Shown: positions 35,811 through 44,428, numbered from the stretch's first letter. The stretch is DNA of 64,000 nucleotides from Streptomyces sp. NBC_01445 (GCF_035918235.1 NZ_CP109485.1:9889001-9953000); one strand, 5' to 3'. Numbers and translations: made by a program. The notes: a model not told the origin generated them from the letters alone.

Positions 35811-36642
35811 CAAGGGGAACTCGTCCGGTGGCGTGGGCCGTTCGTCTCCTTTCGGGCGGCTACGGCGCGCGATGCGCCGTGTGCGGGCCGGGCGTCGGTG
35901 GGTTCACGTCGGCAACCTCGACCTGTGGCAGCGTTCGCTGGGCTTCGCGGCGCTCGGGTTCCTGACACTGGTGCCCCTGTTGATCGTCGTGTCCGCGGCG
36001 GATCCGGCGAGCGGGCGGGGGTTCGCGAAGTGGCTGGGGGACGGGCTCGGCGTAACAGAGGCAGCCAGGGGGGACATCGAGCGGTTGTTCGCTCTGCCGG
36101 GCCAGACATTGCGGACCACGACGGCGTTCGGCCTTGCCGTGCTCGCCGTGTTCGGTCTGTCGTTCGGGGCGGCGGTGCAGAGCGGCTACGAGAAGGTCTG
36201 GGATCTGCCCCCGGCCTGCTGGTGGGCCAGGTGGCGGCACGTGGTGTGGCTCGCTGTCCTCATCGGATTCCTCTTCCTGTCTGCGATCACACCGCTGTGG
36301 CAGGCGGCTCCGGCCCGCGGGGTGATCACGGTGCTGAGTGGCACTTTGTTCTTCTGGTGGTCCCAGCGGATGCTGCTCGGCGGCCGCGTCTCCTGGGTCG
36401 CCCTGTTGCCCGGGGCGGTGACCACCATGGCCGGGCAGCTCGGCCTCCGAGTCTTCTCCCGGCTCGTTTTCTCACCGCTGATCGCATCGAGCGCCGTCAC
36501 CTACGGCCCGATCGGAACCGTCCTGGTCGTCCAGTCCTGGCTGGTCGGCGTCGGAGTCGTCGTGCTCGGTGGTGCGCTGGCCGGTCGTCTTCTTCAAGAT
36601 GAGCTCCCCCGCGTGGCCCATGCACTGAAACGGCGAAGATGA
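35800..36642 (+). CDS. YihY/BrkB family inner-membrane protein
   Basis: 280 residues with six hydrophobic segments and the family block FGLSFGAAVQSGYEKVWDLP, where YihY proteins have 'LwsasgaxxaLxxAxNxxY'. SLGFAALGFLTLVPLLIVVS is the first helix. The C-terminal GTVLVVQSWLVGVGVVVLGG matches the last helix region. GTG 35800 overlaps the truncated DUF1206 frame. Family roles are unclear (envelope protein, formerly called RNase BN). Confidence 0.85.
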   Translation: MRPSKGNSSGGVGRSSPFGRLRRAMRRVRAGRRWVHVGNLDLWQRSLGFAALGFLTLVPLLIVVSAADPASGRGFAKWLGDGLGVTEAARGDIERLFALPGQTLRTTTAFGLAVLAVFGLSFGAAVQSGYEKVWDLPPACWWARWRHVVWLAVLIGFLFLSAITPLWQAAPARGVITVLSGTLFFWWSQRMLLGGRVSWVALLPGAVTTMAGQLGLRVFSRLVFSPLIASSAVTYGPIGTVLVVQSWLVGVGVVVLGGALAGRLLQDELPRVAHALKRRR

Positions 36643-36714
36643 GGTTCGACCCTTGTGAGGCCGATGCCTCCCAGACCACCTGTCCGGTGACCAGGTGCAG
36701 GATCATGGTGGCGG

Positions 36715-37240
36715 CGGCAAACAGAGCACGTAGGACCGCTGTGCCATCCCCGAGCGCGGACGATGTGGCCGAGGGCAGACCGGCCCCCAATCCCGTTAGG
36801 GGAGCCAAGGTGGTCGCCGGGTTCCTCTCCGGCTCGCCCGCGCTGCTGTCGGAGGCGGCCCATTCTGTGGCCGACAGCATGAACGAGGCCTTCGTGCTCG
36901 CCGCTCTGCACCGCAGCAGACGCCTGGCCGACCCGCAACACCTGTTCGGCTACGGCAAGGAACGCAATTTCTCGACGCTGCCGGCCGCGGTCGGCAGCGT
37001 CGTCATGGGCGGCCGCTTCTCCTTCGTCCAGGGCATTGAGGCACTGCCTTCGCACCATCAGGAGTCCATCAGTGGCTACGAAGCGGGACTCTCGGTGCTG
37101 GGGCGTAGCCCTACTGGCTGAAGGCGGCTCGCTCCTGCGGGCAGTTCACCAGGTACATCACGGGCGTGGCGGGGCCCGCAACGATCCGGCGCTACGCACC
37201 GTCGTCGCTGAGGCGGCCAGGACGAGCGCCAGCCACGGCG
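36715..37240 (+). pseudogene. Broken CDF transporter, copy 2
   Basis: A CDF copy similar to the intact 29357-30415 gene. GSPALLSEAAHSVADSMNEA and HLFGYGKERNFSTLPAAVGS remain in frame to about 37100. Homology then shifts by +1 to VALLAEGGSLLRAVHQVHHG and NDPALRTVVAEAA, and stops near 37240. The N-terminal helix I and the entire second half are missing. Sequences around it on the other strand (e.g. 37076-37450, MTSASVDPSHLCVTAWWEAC) are open, but I cannot support a gene there. Confidence 0.85.
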
Positions 37241-37598
37241 GGCGAGCTCCCTCCGCAGAACCCGGGATCCGGCAAGGCGGGGCAGCCGGTCGAAGTACGC
37301 GCCGTAGAGCGCGGTGTGGGCGGCACTGAGTATCTCGTCCTGGTCGCGGTCGCGCCTGTCGTGCATCGCGACGTGATGACCGGCTTGCCGGCACGCTTCC
37401 CACCAGGCGGTCACGCACAGGTGAGATGGGTCGACGCTCGCCGAGGTCATGCGTGAGGCGATCGGTGACCGTGATGTTCGCGTTCACGTTCCGCTCGATC
37501 ATGTGCAGAGCGGCGCCGGCCAGGTCCGCGTGGATGTGGGCGACCCGCCCGGCGCAGCAATCGAGCGATGCATCTCGGCAGAGCGAATCTTGCCTGGC

Positions 37599-37754
37599 CT
37601 ACCAGTAATGTCGCCGACCTCCGACCGCGTGTCCCAGGGCGCCGAGAAGGAAGAAGATGGCTCCGATCGCGACGAGGATGATGCCGATCGTCCACAAGAT
37701 CGCGATGTTCGCGACGAAGCCGATGATGAGCAAGATAACGCCTAGGATGATCAT
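37599..37754 (-). CDS. DUF6131-type small membrane protein, copy 2
   Basis: 51 residues, MIILGVILLIIGFVANIAIL followed by WTIGIILVAIGAIFFLLGAL and tail HAVGGRRHYW. Two hydrophobic segments. The closest match in the window is copy 3, in the tail HAVGGRRHYx/RAVGGRRHYF. ATG 37754. It is next to the broken CDF, as copy 1 is next to the intact CDF. Confidence 0.88.
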   Translation of the reverse strand: MIILGVILLIIGFVANIAILWTIGIILVAIGAIFFLLGALGHAVGGRRHYW

Positions 37755-37822
37755 GATCACGCCCCTTGGCCGCTTCCGATTCCTCTTCAGGCTGGTCCCG
37801 CCGAGTCGGGCTCCGCAACTGT

Positions 37823-38305
37823 TCAGGCGGTGAGCAGACGGTTGAAGAACGACCGATAGTGGCGCAGGGCCACGCGCAGGTCTTCGGTGTCCGCCCGCTC
37901 GCCCCGGCTCCACTGCTCTTCGAGCTCCTGTTTGCGATCGGCGAACGTCGTGGCCAGGGTCTGCATGACCTCCGCGACCAACGCGTCAGCGGAATGCACG
38001 GCGTCACGCGGATCGTCCACGAACTTGCTCTGGACCTCTTGCCAGTGTGAGCGGAAGCCTTCCTCGTCCTCCGGGCTGAGGAGCTGGGTGGGTTCCTCCT
38101 CGGGCGGTGCGTCCGTTTCCGTCTTCTCGCCCTCGGTCTCGGAGGGTTCGGCCGACGGAACGGGGGTGCTCTCGCCGGGGAAGGCAGGCGCCTCGCTCCG
38201 AGCTTCTACGGCTTCGTCCTGTGGTCGGTCGGCGCGGTCCGGGGTCTGGGCGAGGTCCTCCGTTGACAGTCCGCTCGATCGGTCAGATTTGCCGTCGCTC
38301 TGCAT
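37823..38305 (-). CDS. Soluble protein with conserved C-terminal helical domain (paralogue B)
   Basis: 160 residues. The first 75 are acidic and low-complexity (AEPSETEGEKTETDAPPEEE). The last 80 form a helical domain: EEGFRSHWQEVQSKFVDDPR, DAVHSADALVAEVMQTLA and DTEDLRVALRHYRSFFNRLL. The same domain occurs in the next gene upstream. GGAGGAGAC precedes the ATG. No membrane segment. The two genes are adjacent and co-directional (54 bp apart), likely one operon. Function unknown. Confidence 0.82.
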   Translation of the reverse strand: MQSDGKSDRSSGLSTEDLAQTPDRADRPQDEAVEARSEAPAFPGESTPVPSAEPSETEGEKTETDAPPEEEPTQLLSPEDEEGFRSHWQEVQSKFVDDPRDAVHSADALVAEVMQTLATTFADRKQELEEQWSRGERADTEDLRVALRHYRSFFNRLLTA

Positions 38306-38359
38306 GTCTCCTCCGTCCCTGGCCGCGTGCATGGCCGCATCTCACGAGGGTGAGGTCGT

Positions 38360-38920
38360 TCAGATACGGGCGTGGCGGGCTTGGCCGCCGCCGTTGGAGA
38401 GCAACTCGTCGAACAGGGCGCGGTAGTGCACCATGGCGCCCCGTAGCTGCTCGGTGGTCGCTCTGTGCTCAGTGCTTTGGGCGTCGACTTCGTGGGCTGC
38501 CCGGTAGTGCTCCAACGTGCGCCCGTGTTCGACCGAGAGATCCTTGAGCTGTTGGTCGAAGTTCTCGGTGGGATAGCCGCGCTCACGCATCAGGGATGTC
38601 ACCAGATGGTCCGCGTCGTGCACCGCGTCCTCGGGCCGGTCCACGAACTCTTGTTGGACATTGGTCCAGTCCCGGCTGTATCGGTCTCGGGCGCCGCTGT
38701 CCAAGGGCTTGATGTCCAGCGAGTCGTGGTGTTTCTCGCGTGCTCTGAGTTCGCTTTCGCCGGCCCTGCGACTGTCCGAGCCCTCGATCGTTCGCTCGTA
38801 CTCCGGACCGAAACGCTCGCGCAGACGGCGACGGCGCATCACGAGAACGCCCGCCACTGCGAGCAGCGCAATTATCACCACGACGGGGATGATGATCGCC
38901 AGAAGTGTCCCAGTCGACAT
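38360..38920 (-). CDS. Membrane-anchored protein with the same helical domain (paralogue A)
   Basis: 186 residues. An N-terminal single membrane helix (LLAIIIPVVVIIALLAVAGV, residues about 5-25) is followed by RRRRLRERFGPEYERTIE, an inside-positive and charged juxtamembrane zone. The C-terminal domain shows SRDWTNVQQEFVDRPEDAVH, DADHLVTSLM and TEQLRGAMVHYRALFDELLS, matching paralogue B. GGAGG precedes the ATG. The phrase ERFGPEYERTIEGSDSRR recurs in small actinobacterial membrane proteins. Function unknown. Confidence 0.82.
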   Translation of the reverse strand: MSTGTLLAIIIPVVVIIALLAVAGVLVMRRRRLRERFGPEYERTIEGSDSRRAGESELRAREKHHDSLDIKPLDSGARDRYSRDWTNVQQEFVDRPEDAVHDADHLVTSLMRERGYPTENFDQQLKDLSVEHGRTLEHYRAAHEVDAQSTEHRATTEQLRGAMVHYRALFDELLSNGGGQARHARI

Positions 38921-39181
38921 GAGGATGAACCTCCCTCTATGCGCCAATTATGACCATTTTAGCTTTGCCTCTTAATGTGAGCGATGCGGGCGGTGCCGTC
39001 CGCAACACCTCCCGCCAGACGTGTTGTGTCAGGCGGGGGCAGGCAGCGTCGCGAGGTCGCGAACAGGGCGAATGTTGTCTGATCCGGCACCAGGTGCGGG
39101 ATCAGAGCCGGCGCACGCGCGGCAGCGGTGACGTTCCGTGCCCGGTACAGCAGGCAGGGCGCCCCAGGCAGCGTGAAGGTG

Positions 39182-39238
39182 GTTCAGCGGATTCTTGCGA
39201 GGAGCCCCGGGCGTTCACGCCCGGGAGGAATCGCCTCC
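39182..39238. repeat. IS605-type structured end (hairpin) upstream of tnpB
   Basis: GTTCAGCGGATTCTTGCGAG is followed by a perfect 8-bp hairpin, CCCGGGCG-TTCA-CGCCCGGG (39206-39225), and AGGAATCGC. A diverged copy stands at 53471-53530. Imperfect palindromes of this kind are what the single-strand transposases of IS200/IS605 recognise. Whether it marks the left end of this element or a neighbouring one is unclear. Confidence 0.55.
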
Positions 39239-39427
39239 ACGGGGTGCGACGCGGAGCGTCGCCGTGACGTGCCGCAGGCCATGACGGCCGCGGAGCGGCC
39301 GGGAGTCGTTCCGGCGGAGCCGGGCTACGGCGTGTGCGCGGTCAGGGCCGGGGCAGGTATCGCTCGTTCGGGTGAGGTGGGGCGAACGTGTGGTGGGTCT
39401 TCGTCCAGGTGTATAGGTTCGGTGATC

Positions 39428-40600
39428 GTGAAGCTGGTGGTGCGGGTGAAGCTGCTGCCGACGCCCGTACAGGCGGCGGCACTTGAGGCGACCCTGCATG
39501 CTTGCAACGAGGCCGCCACGTGGGCCGCGTCCGTCGCGTTCGAGAAAGAGGCGCGACGTCCGCTTGAGCTCCGCAAGCACACCTATGCCGAGATCCGCTT
39601 CCGGTGGGGGCTTGGCGCGCAGGCCGCCCAGCACGCGATCAAGAAGACCTGCGACGCCTACACCACCTTGAAGGCGAACCTGCGTAACGGCCGGAACGGA
39701 CGGCCCGGGACCAGGCGGCATGTCCGGGCCTCGGGCAAGCCGGTCGCCTTCCGGCCCCAGGCGGCGCAGTCTTACGACGACCGGATGCTGTCCTGGCAGC
39801 ACCAGGCACGCACCGTGTCGATCTGGACCACCGCGGGCCGGCTCAAGGGCGTGGCGTACACGGGGCAGGCCGGGCAGCTGGAGGTCCTGGCCGCGCACCG
39901 CAAGGGTGAGTCCGACCTGGTGTGCCAGGACGGGAAGTGGTTCCTGATCGCGACGTGCGAGATCGCCGAGGGGGATCTGAACACTCATCCGGCCGGGTTC
40001 CTCGGGGTGGATCTGGGGATCGTGAACGTCGCCGCCACCTCCGATGGCGAGCGCCACTGCGGCAGGCAGGTCAACCGCAAGCGGGAAGAGGACCGCAACC
40101 TGCGGTCCAAGCTGCAGCAGAAGAACACCAAGTCCGCCAGAAGGCGGGCGAAGAGGCATGCGGGCAAGGAAGCCCGGCGCGCCAAGGACATCAACCACAA
40201 GATCAGCAAGCGGATCGTGGCGGAGGCTGAACGCACCGGTCGCGGGATCGCCCTGGAGGTACTCACGGGCATCCGCGAGCGGGCACGGCTGAGAAAGCCC
40301 CAACGCACCACGCTCCACTCCTGGCCCTTCGCGCAACTCGGCTCTTTCATCGCCTACAAAGCGAAGCGGGCCGGGGTGCCGGTCGTGTACGTCGATCCGG
40401 CCTACACCAGCCAGGAATGCTCGCAATGCCATCACACCGCACGCGGCAACCGGCCCGCCCAGGCCGTCTTCTCGTGCCGGGTCTGCGGATTCGTTGATCA
40501 CGCAGACCACAACGCGTCCCACAACATCGCCCACCGCGGCTGGATGGCGTGGGTCTGCGGGGCCCAGTCAATGGCCCCCGAACTCACCCTCATCGCGTGA
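39428..40600 (+). CDS. tnpB: TnpB, RNA-guided nuclease of an IS605/IS1341-type element
   Basis: 390 residues, full length for TnpB. It starts VKLVVRVKLLPTPVQAAALE. RuvC pieces are FLGVDLGIVNVAATSDG (first Asp), GIALEVLTGIRERARL (Glu) and FVDHADHNASHNIAHRG (last Asp). The zinc ribbon is CSQCHH...CRVCGF. All catalytic residues are present, so the nuclease is probably active. GTG at 39428, with another in-frame GTG at 39422. There is no tnpA nearby, making this a stand-alone IS1341-type unit that can home or persist only via TnpB or a TnpA in trans. It lies directly left of an ISAs1 scar. Confidence 0.93.
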   Translation: MKLVVRVKLLPTPVQAAALEATLHACNEAATWAASVAFEKEARRPLELRKHTYAEIRFRWGLGAQAAQHAIKKTCDAYTTLKANLRNGRNGRPGTRRHVRASGKPVAFRPQAAQSYDDRMLSWQHQARTVSIWTTAGRLKGVAYTGQAGQLEVLAAHRKGESDLVCQDGKWFLIATCEIAEGDLNTHPAGFLGVDLGIVNVAATSDGERHCGRQVNRKREEDRNLRSKLQQKNTKSARRRAKRHAGKEARRAKDINHKISKRIVAEAERTGRGIALEVLTGIRERARLRKPQRTTLHSWPFAQLGSFIAYKAKRAGVPVVYVDPAYTSQECSQCHHTARGNRPAQAVFSCRVCGFVDHADHNASHNIAHRGWMAWVCGAQSMAPELTLIA

Positions 40601-40680
40601 GAACTGGACGCAGCCGAACCCATCACAGCCAGTGATGACTCGAGCAGCAAGCCCGATCGTTTCACGACCGGGTAGTTGAC
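40601..40680 (+). ncRNA. Putative omega/reRNA 3' scaffold and right end
   Basis: Downstream of the tnpB stop lies CCCGATCG-TTTCA-CGACCGGG (40652-40672), an 8-bp hairpin with one mismatch, then TAGTTGAC ending at 40680. TTGAC is the right cleavage motif known for ISDra2-type elements. In TnpB systems the guide RNA scaffold overlaps the end of tnpB and this tail, and the guide is the next about 16-20 bases, here CGGGGTGTGTGCTTATCGCG (40681-40700). RNA boundaries are inferred, not seen. Confidence 0.55.
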
Positions 40681-40689
40681 CGGGGTGTG

Positions 40690-41079
40690 TGCTTATCGCG
40701 GGCCGGCAGCGTTGCACCCTTCGCACCGCTCGCCGCCAACTTCCCGCGTCGCCGAACCAGTCGCACGACGGACAAGACCACCATCAAGACGCTCTACGTG
40801 GTCACCAGCCTCGCTCCCCGGCAGGTCACCCCGCAACGGATCGCCGAACTGATGCGCGGAAACTGGCAGTTCGAGGCCCTGCACCACGTGACAGACGTGA
40901 CCTTCGCCGAGGACGCTTCCTGCGTCCGCACCAGCACTGCACCCCGCGCGATGGCCACCATCCGCAAGCTCGTCAGCGGCCTCATCCGCCAGGCCGGCTG
41001 GACGAACAGCGCCGCCGCGACCGGCCGCTACCGGTCACGAACAGACCACGCACTCCCACTACTCGATCTTGAAGCCTGA
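40690..41079 (+). pseudogene. ISAs1-family transposase remnant 1 (C-terminal)
   Basis: The frame reads [40 protein letters not shown] and [20 protein letters not shown]. This is the C-terminal part of the ISAs1 family (with 'RxHWxIENxLHWxxDVxFxEDxxRxRxG'). No N-terminal two-thirds exist. The stop codon is split by the target site of the IS5-type element (TGA at 41077-41079). The sequence after the element (42443 on) continues this remnant's tail, GAACACATCAACCCTG. Confidence 0.85.
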
Positions 41080-41086
41080 GTGGACG

Positions 41087-41485
41087 TTAAGTCCGTTTCT
41101 GGTAGCGGCCTCGTCCGGGTTGGGTGAGGAAGCCTTGGCGGACGAGGCGTCCGAGACGAGCACGGGTGACGTTGACCGATGCCTCGTCGGTGGGCATGCC
41201 GAGGAGTTCGTGCAGCTCACGGGCCCGGAACTCCTGGTCGGGGTGCTGGTTGAAGGCGTTCACGATGGCCTGGTAGGCGGTGTTCGTCGCGGGCGGTTCG
41301 GGTTCGTCTCCTGCCGGTGCGAGGTCGGCGATGACCTTCTGGGTAGTGGTCAGCTCCGCGAGCCGCGCTTCGGTCTCGGCCAGGGCAGCGGTCAAGTGCT
41401 CGATCTGGCCGCGTAGTTCACCGGCCCGGGCCGTGGTCTCGTCGTGCTGGACCTGGAGGTTGGCCAGGAGCTCGGTGATGTTCAT
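41087..41485 (-). CDS. IS-borne accessory protein (coiled coil plus winged helix)
   Basis: 132 residues. The N-terminal half is a predicted coiled coil (HDETTARAGELRGQIEHLTA ALAETEARLAEL). The C-terminal half reads AYQAIVNAFNQHPDQEFRAR, ELHELLGMPTDEASVNVTRA and RLGRLVRQGFLTQPGRGRYQ, a winged-helix pattern. The ATG overlaps the transposase stop (ATGA). The stop lies inside the inverted repeat. It may bind the IS ends and regulate transposition. No such function is proven for it here. Confidence 0.8.
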   Translation of the reverse strand: MNITELLANLQVQHDETTARAGELRGQIEHLTAALAETEARLAELTTTQKVIADLAPAGDEPEPPATNTAYQAIVNAFNQHPDQEFRARELHELLGMPTDEASVNVTRARLGRLVRQGFLTQPGRGRYQKRT

Positions 41486-42345
41486 GCGGCCAGCTCGAGG
41501 GTGTCGCGCCAGGCCGGACTCGGTGTGGTGAGGCGGCGGGTCATGTTCGCGATGGAGGCCCAGTAGACGCGCGAGGTGGAGGTGTCGGTGCGGTGGTCGT
41601 ACTCGCGGGCCAGGCGCCGGTGCAGCATCAACGTGCCGTTGACCTGCTCCACAATCCACCGCTTCGGCTGTGGAACGAAGCCTATGCCCTGGCCGTCGGG
41701 ATTGCGGCGGACGACCTCGACGTCGATGTCCAACAGGGCCCCGTGGATGATGACCTGGTCCTTGAAGCCCTGGTCCACCAGGGCCTTCTCCAACCGGTTC
41801 CCGCACCGCTCGGCGGCCTGGTCAAGCAGGGCGGTGCCGGCGGCGTTGTCGTGGGCGGACGCGGCCAGCACCACGACGCCGATGACCAGCCCCAGCACAT
41901 CCACGGCCAGCCCCCGCTTGCGCCCCGACACCTTCTTGTTCGCGTCCAGCCCCGTCGTGGTCTTCGGGACACCCGCGGCCGCGCGCACGGACTGGGTGTC
42001 GATGATCACGAGGGACGGGTCCTCTAACCGGCGGGCCTTCTCCCGTACCTGGCAGCGCAGGAGTTCCTGAATCCGCTGGTCGAGCCCGCCCTCGCGCCAC
42101 AGCGTGAAGTAGTACAACACCGCTGACCAGGCCGGGAAGTCATGCGGAAGGAGGCGCCACTGGCAGCCCGTCCGGTTCTGATAGAAGATCGCGTTCACGA
42201 CCTCCCTCAGGTCACAAGACCCGGGATCTCCGGTCGCCGACCGGGCCACCCGGTCCCGCTTCCAGGCCGTGATCATCGGTTCGATCAACGCCCACTGCTC
42301 GTCCGATAAGTCGCTGAGGTACGGCTCTCTCTTCACGCCTCGCAT
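41482..42345 (-). CDS. IS5-family transposase
   Basis: 287 residues, complete. N-terminal DUF4096-like part YLSDLSDEQWALIEPMITAW and the NAIFYQNRTGCQWRLLPHDF block. The catalytic residues are Asp in LVIIDTQSVRAAAGV, Asp in ALVDQGFKDQVIIHG and Glu in KRWIVEQVNGTLMLHRRL. Standard for the group that begins 'MxxxLSDxQWxxIEP'. No frameshift, and the element has intact ends, so it may be active. Confidence 0.93.
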   Translation of the reverse strand: MRGVKREPYLSDLSDEQWALIEPMITAWKRDRVARSATGDPGSCDLREVVNAIFYQNRTGCQWRLLPHDFPAWSAVLYYFTLWREGGLDQRIQELLRCQVREKARRLEDPSLVIIDTQSVRAAAGVPKTTTGLDANKKVSGRKRGLAVDVLGLVIGVVVLAASAHDNAAGTALLDQAAERCGNRLEKALVDQGFKDQVIIHGALLDIDVEVVRRNPDGQGIGFVPQPKRWIVEQVNGTLMLHRRLAREYDHRTDTSTSRVYWASIANMTRRLTTPSPAWRDTLELAA

Positions 42346-42528
42346 CTCAACATGGACATGCCCAGCAGGCGGCCTGCGCAGCGATCAGTACCACGATCGA
42401 GCGATCACGAACCGAGGAAGATCGGACTTAACGTCCACTGAGAACACATCAACCCTGCTGGTGTGACCTGTGCCGTCCGCCTATCGGTTCCAGTGGGCGT
42501 GGATGCAGAGCGGCCGTTCGCACAGTGG

Positions 42529-43104
42529 CTACTGCTGCTCCCACTGTTCCTTGGTGATCTCGTACCGCACGCCCCCGTGCTCGGAGCCCTCGACCATCTT
42601 CATGTCGGGGGGAGTGGGGATGGTGTCCGCGAGCGTCATTTCGAGCTTCTCCATGATGTTGCGCGAGGCGTGGTTCACGGCCATCGTCTCAGCCCAGACC
42701 ATGCGCACACCGAGCCCTGTGAACGCCTTGCCCAGCAAAGCCCGCGAGCCTTCGGTGGCATAACCCTTACCCCAAGCCGCCTGCCGCAGCCGGTAGCCGA
42801 GTTCGACCTCGTCCAGCGGGCCCTGCGGCTCGGGACGCAGGCAGAACCAGCCGATGAACGCGCCGCCGTCCTTCTCGTACGCGGCGAACAGTCCAAGATC
42901 GCCGCGCCATCTCTCGTAGCCGCCGATGATGTTTGGCAGGTGGCGCTCGCGGACAATCTCCGGGGCGGTCGGACTACCCCCGGTCAGATAGCGCATCACC
43001 GCGGCGTCGCTGTCCAACTCGATCAGCAAGTCCGCGTCGTCGGTGGTGAAGCGACGCAGGGTCAGGCGCTCAGTCTCCAGGTAGGTGTCCACAGAGTTGA
43101 TCAT
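42529..43104 (-). CDS. GNAT N-acetyltransferase (RimJ/RimL-like)
   Basis: 191 residues. LETERLTLRRFTTDDADLLI and the acetyl-CoA loop ELGYRLRQAAWGKGYATEGS (Q/RxxGxG/A) are typical of GNATs acting on protein N-termini or small amines. The C-terminal MVWAETMAVNHASRNIMEKL is the conserved 'xNxxSxxxxEKLG' strand-helix. ATG 43104. It lies between two ISAs1 scars oriented the same way, so it could have travelled as a passenger. The substrate is unknown. Confidence 0.9.
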   Translation of the reverse strand: MINSVDTYLETERLTLRRFTTDDADLLIELDSDAAVMRYLTGGSPTAPEIVRERHLPNIIGGYERWRGDLGLFAAYEKDGGAFIGWFCLRPEPQGPLDEVELGYRLRQAAWGKGYATEGSRALLGKAFTGLGVRMVWAETMAVNHASRNIMEKLEMTLADTIPTPPDMKMVEGSEHGGVRYEITKEQWEQQ

Positions 43105-43239
43105 GCCTGGAGCAGGGCGGGCCGTTCAACGGCTTTACTCGGATACTGCGGGCGAACCTCGAGATGCCGCCGCGGAATCCCCGCGGCGGCCGACACCGTG
43201 ATGGCGCGCTTGCGGACCTCAGCCGTGGTGGGCACTTGA

Positions 43240-43524
43240 CTGTCTTCTCAACCCTCGGGGCCCGGCCTTCGCCCCGCTCCTCGCCGAACCCGTGCGGAAC
43301 CACTGGTCGGTTGAGGGCCTGCACCACGTGCGAGACGTCACCTTCCGCGAAGACGCCTCCCGCGTTCGCATCGGCACCGCGCCGCGCGTCCCGCCGTGGT
43401 CACCCTGCGCAATCTGACCCTCGGGCTCATCCGCCAGTCCGGCTGGACCGACATCGCCGTCGCAACAGGCCACTACTGGTCACGCCCCGACCACGCCACC
43501 GCACTTCTCGATCTCGCAGCCTGA
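43240..43524 (+). pseudogene. ISAs1-family transposase remnant 2
   Basis: The pieces [37 protein letters not shown] and, after a frameshift near 43400, [20 protein letters not shown] match the C-terminus of remnant 1. It ends LLDLAA and TGA at 43522-43524. It has the uninterrupted downstream sequence CTGAGAACGCATCAGCCCTG that reveals the IS insertion site in remnant 1. Confidence 0.85.
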
Positions 43525-44428
43525 GAACGCATCAGCCCTGGGCTCAGCCCCTGTTGGCACCGCACCGCATCGGCGGCCAGACGAGGCCGGCCGAAAGACA
43601 CCAGGTATGCACCAGGGTGCTGGGGGCGGCGGAGATCAGCCGGGTCGGGGTGCGCACCCGGACCGCCCGCCAGTACCCGGTGGCACGCCTGCTGGGGCGT
43701 CGGAGACTGTGTCGTGGGCGTGGCCCTGGTCGAACACAGCCGTCCGCCACCGCCGATGCCGTACATCCATGGCCAGCACCCCACTGAGGGTCATTTTCAC
43801 GACAACTGTCACCTCACCGTCGCGATGCCCTCCGGCGGCTGACCACGACCAAGCCGCCGGACAGCTCCGGAGAACCCGGCCGCCCGCCTGGGCGCGGGAG
43901 CGCGGCGATATGCGGGCGGAGAGCCTCACGGTCCGCCTGACGGGCCGTCCGACAGCGGGAAGGGGAAGCAGTGGTCGTGCCTGGCTGCACGACGGGGGAG
44001 CGGCGGGGATCTTCCGGCTGCCCATGGCCCGGAGCCCGGATTGCACCTTTCCCAGCGCGTCTCCCGCTCCGAAGGAACGACGCGCCGACGCTATTCGTCG
44101 GCGGGCCAGGAGCCGCGGGGGTGACCGGCGGGAAACCGCTCCAGGACGGTGCGGGAGGGCGAGACGGCCGTCTGCTCCCCGAGTCGATCGGAAATTCGCG
44201 CAGTGGCACGCCTTCTACGACGGAAAGCCGGTCGAGCCAGTGCTGTGCGCACGGCGCTGCACGGTCATGGGAATGCGCACAGGGGCACGACGCAGGTTCC
44301 GAGCACCCGTTGCCTCCGACATCCACTCCAGGGCGCACTTCTGTCACCCGGTTGGAGTACTGGCCGAGCCTGCCGGTGCGGCAGCGTGAACACTCCGTGT
44401 CATAGGTCTCACGGAAAGCGAGAATGGA
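43525..44428. other. Gene-poor stretch
   Basis: About 900 bp. Frames are open on both strands because of high GC, but no family, start or coherent codon use can be supported. Text such as KMTLSGVLAMDVRHRRWRTA (minus, near 43790) and RRATGYWRAVRVRTPTRLIS (minus, near 43660) may be decayed genes. Confidence 0.35.

Larger units (their letters stand above)
41081..42437. mobile_element. Intact IS5-family insertion sequence
   Basis: Inverted repeats TGGACGTTAAGTCCG (41081-41095) and CGGACTTAACGTCCA (42423-42437) flank two overlapping leftward genes. Outside them is the direct repeat CTGAG (41076-41080 and 42438-42442). Removing the element and one CTGAG restores GCCTGAGAACACATCA. The second ISAs1 remnant has GCCTGAGAACGCATCA at the matching place, so the insertion point is confirmed within the window. 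Length about 1357 bp. Confidence 0.95.

Noticed and set aside
37076..37450. Leftward hypothetical gene starting MTSASVDPSHLC
   Set aside because: Overlaps the broken CDF, lacks a ribosome site, and the composition turns Arg/Trp-rich. Left uncalled.
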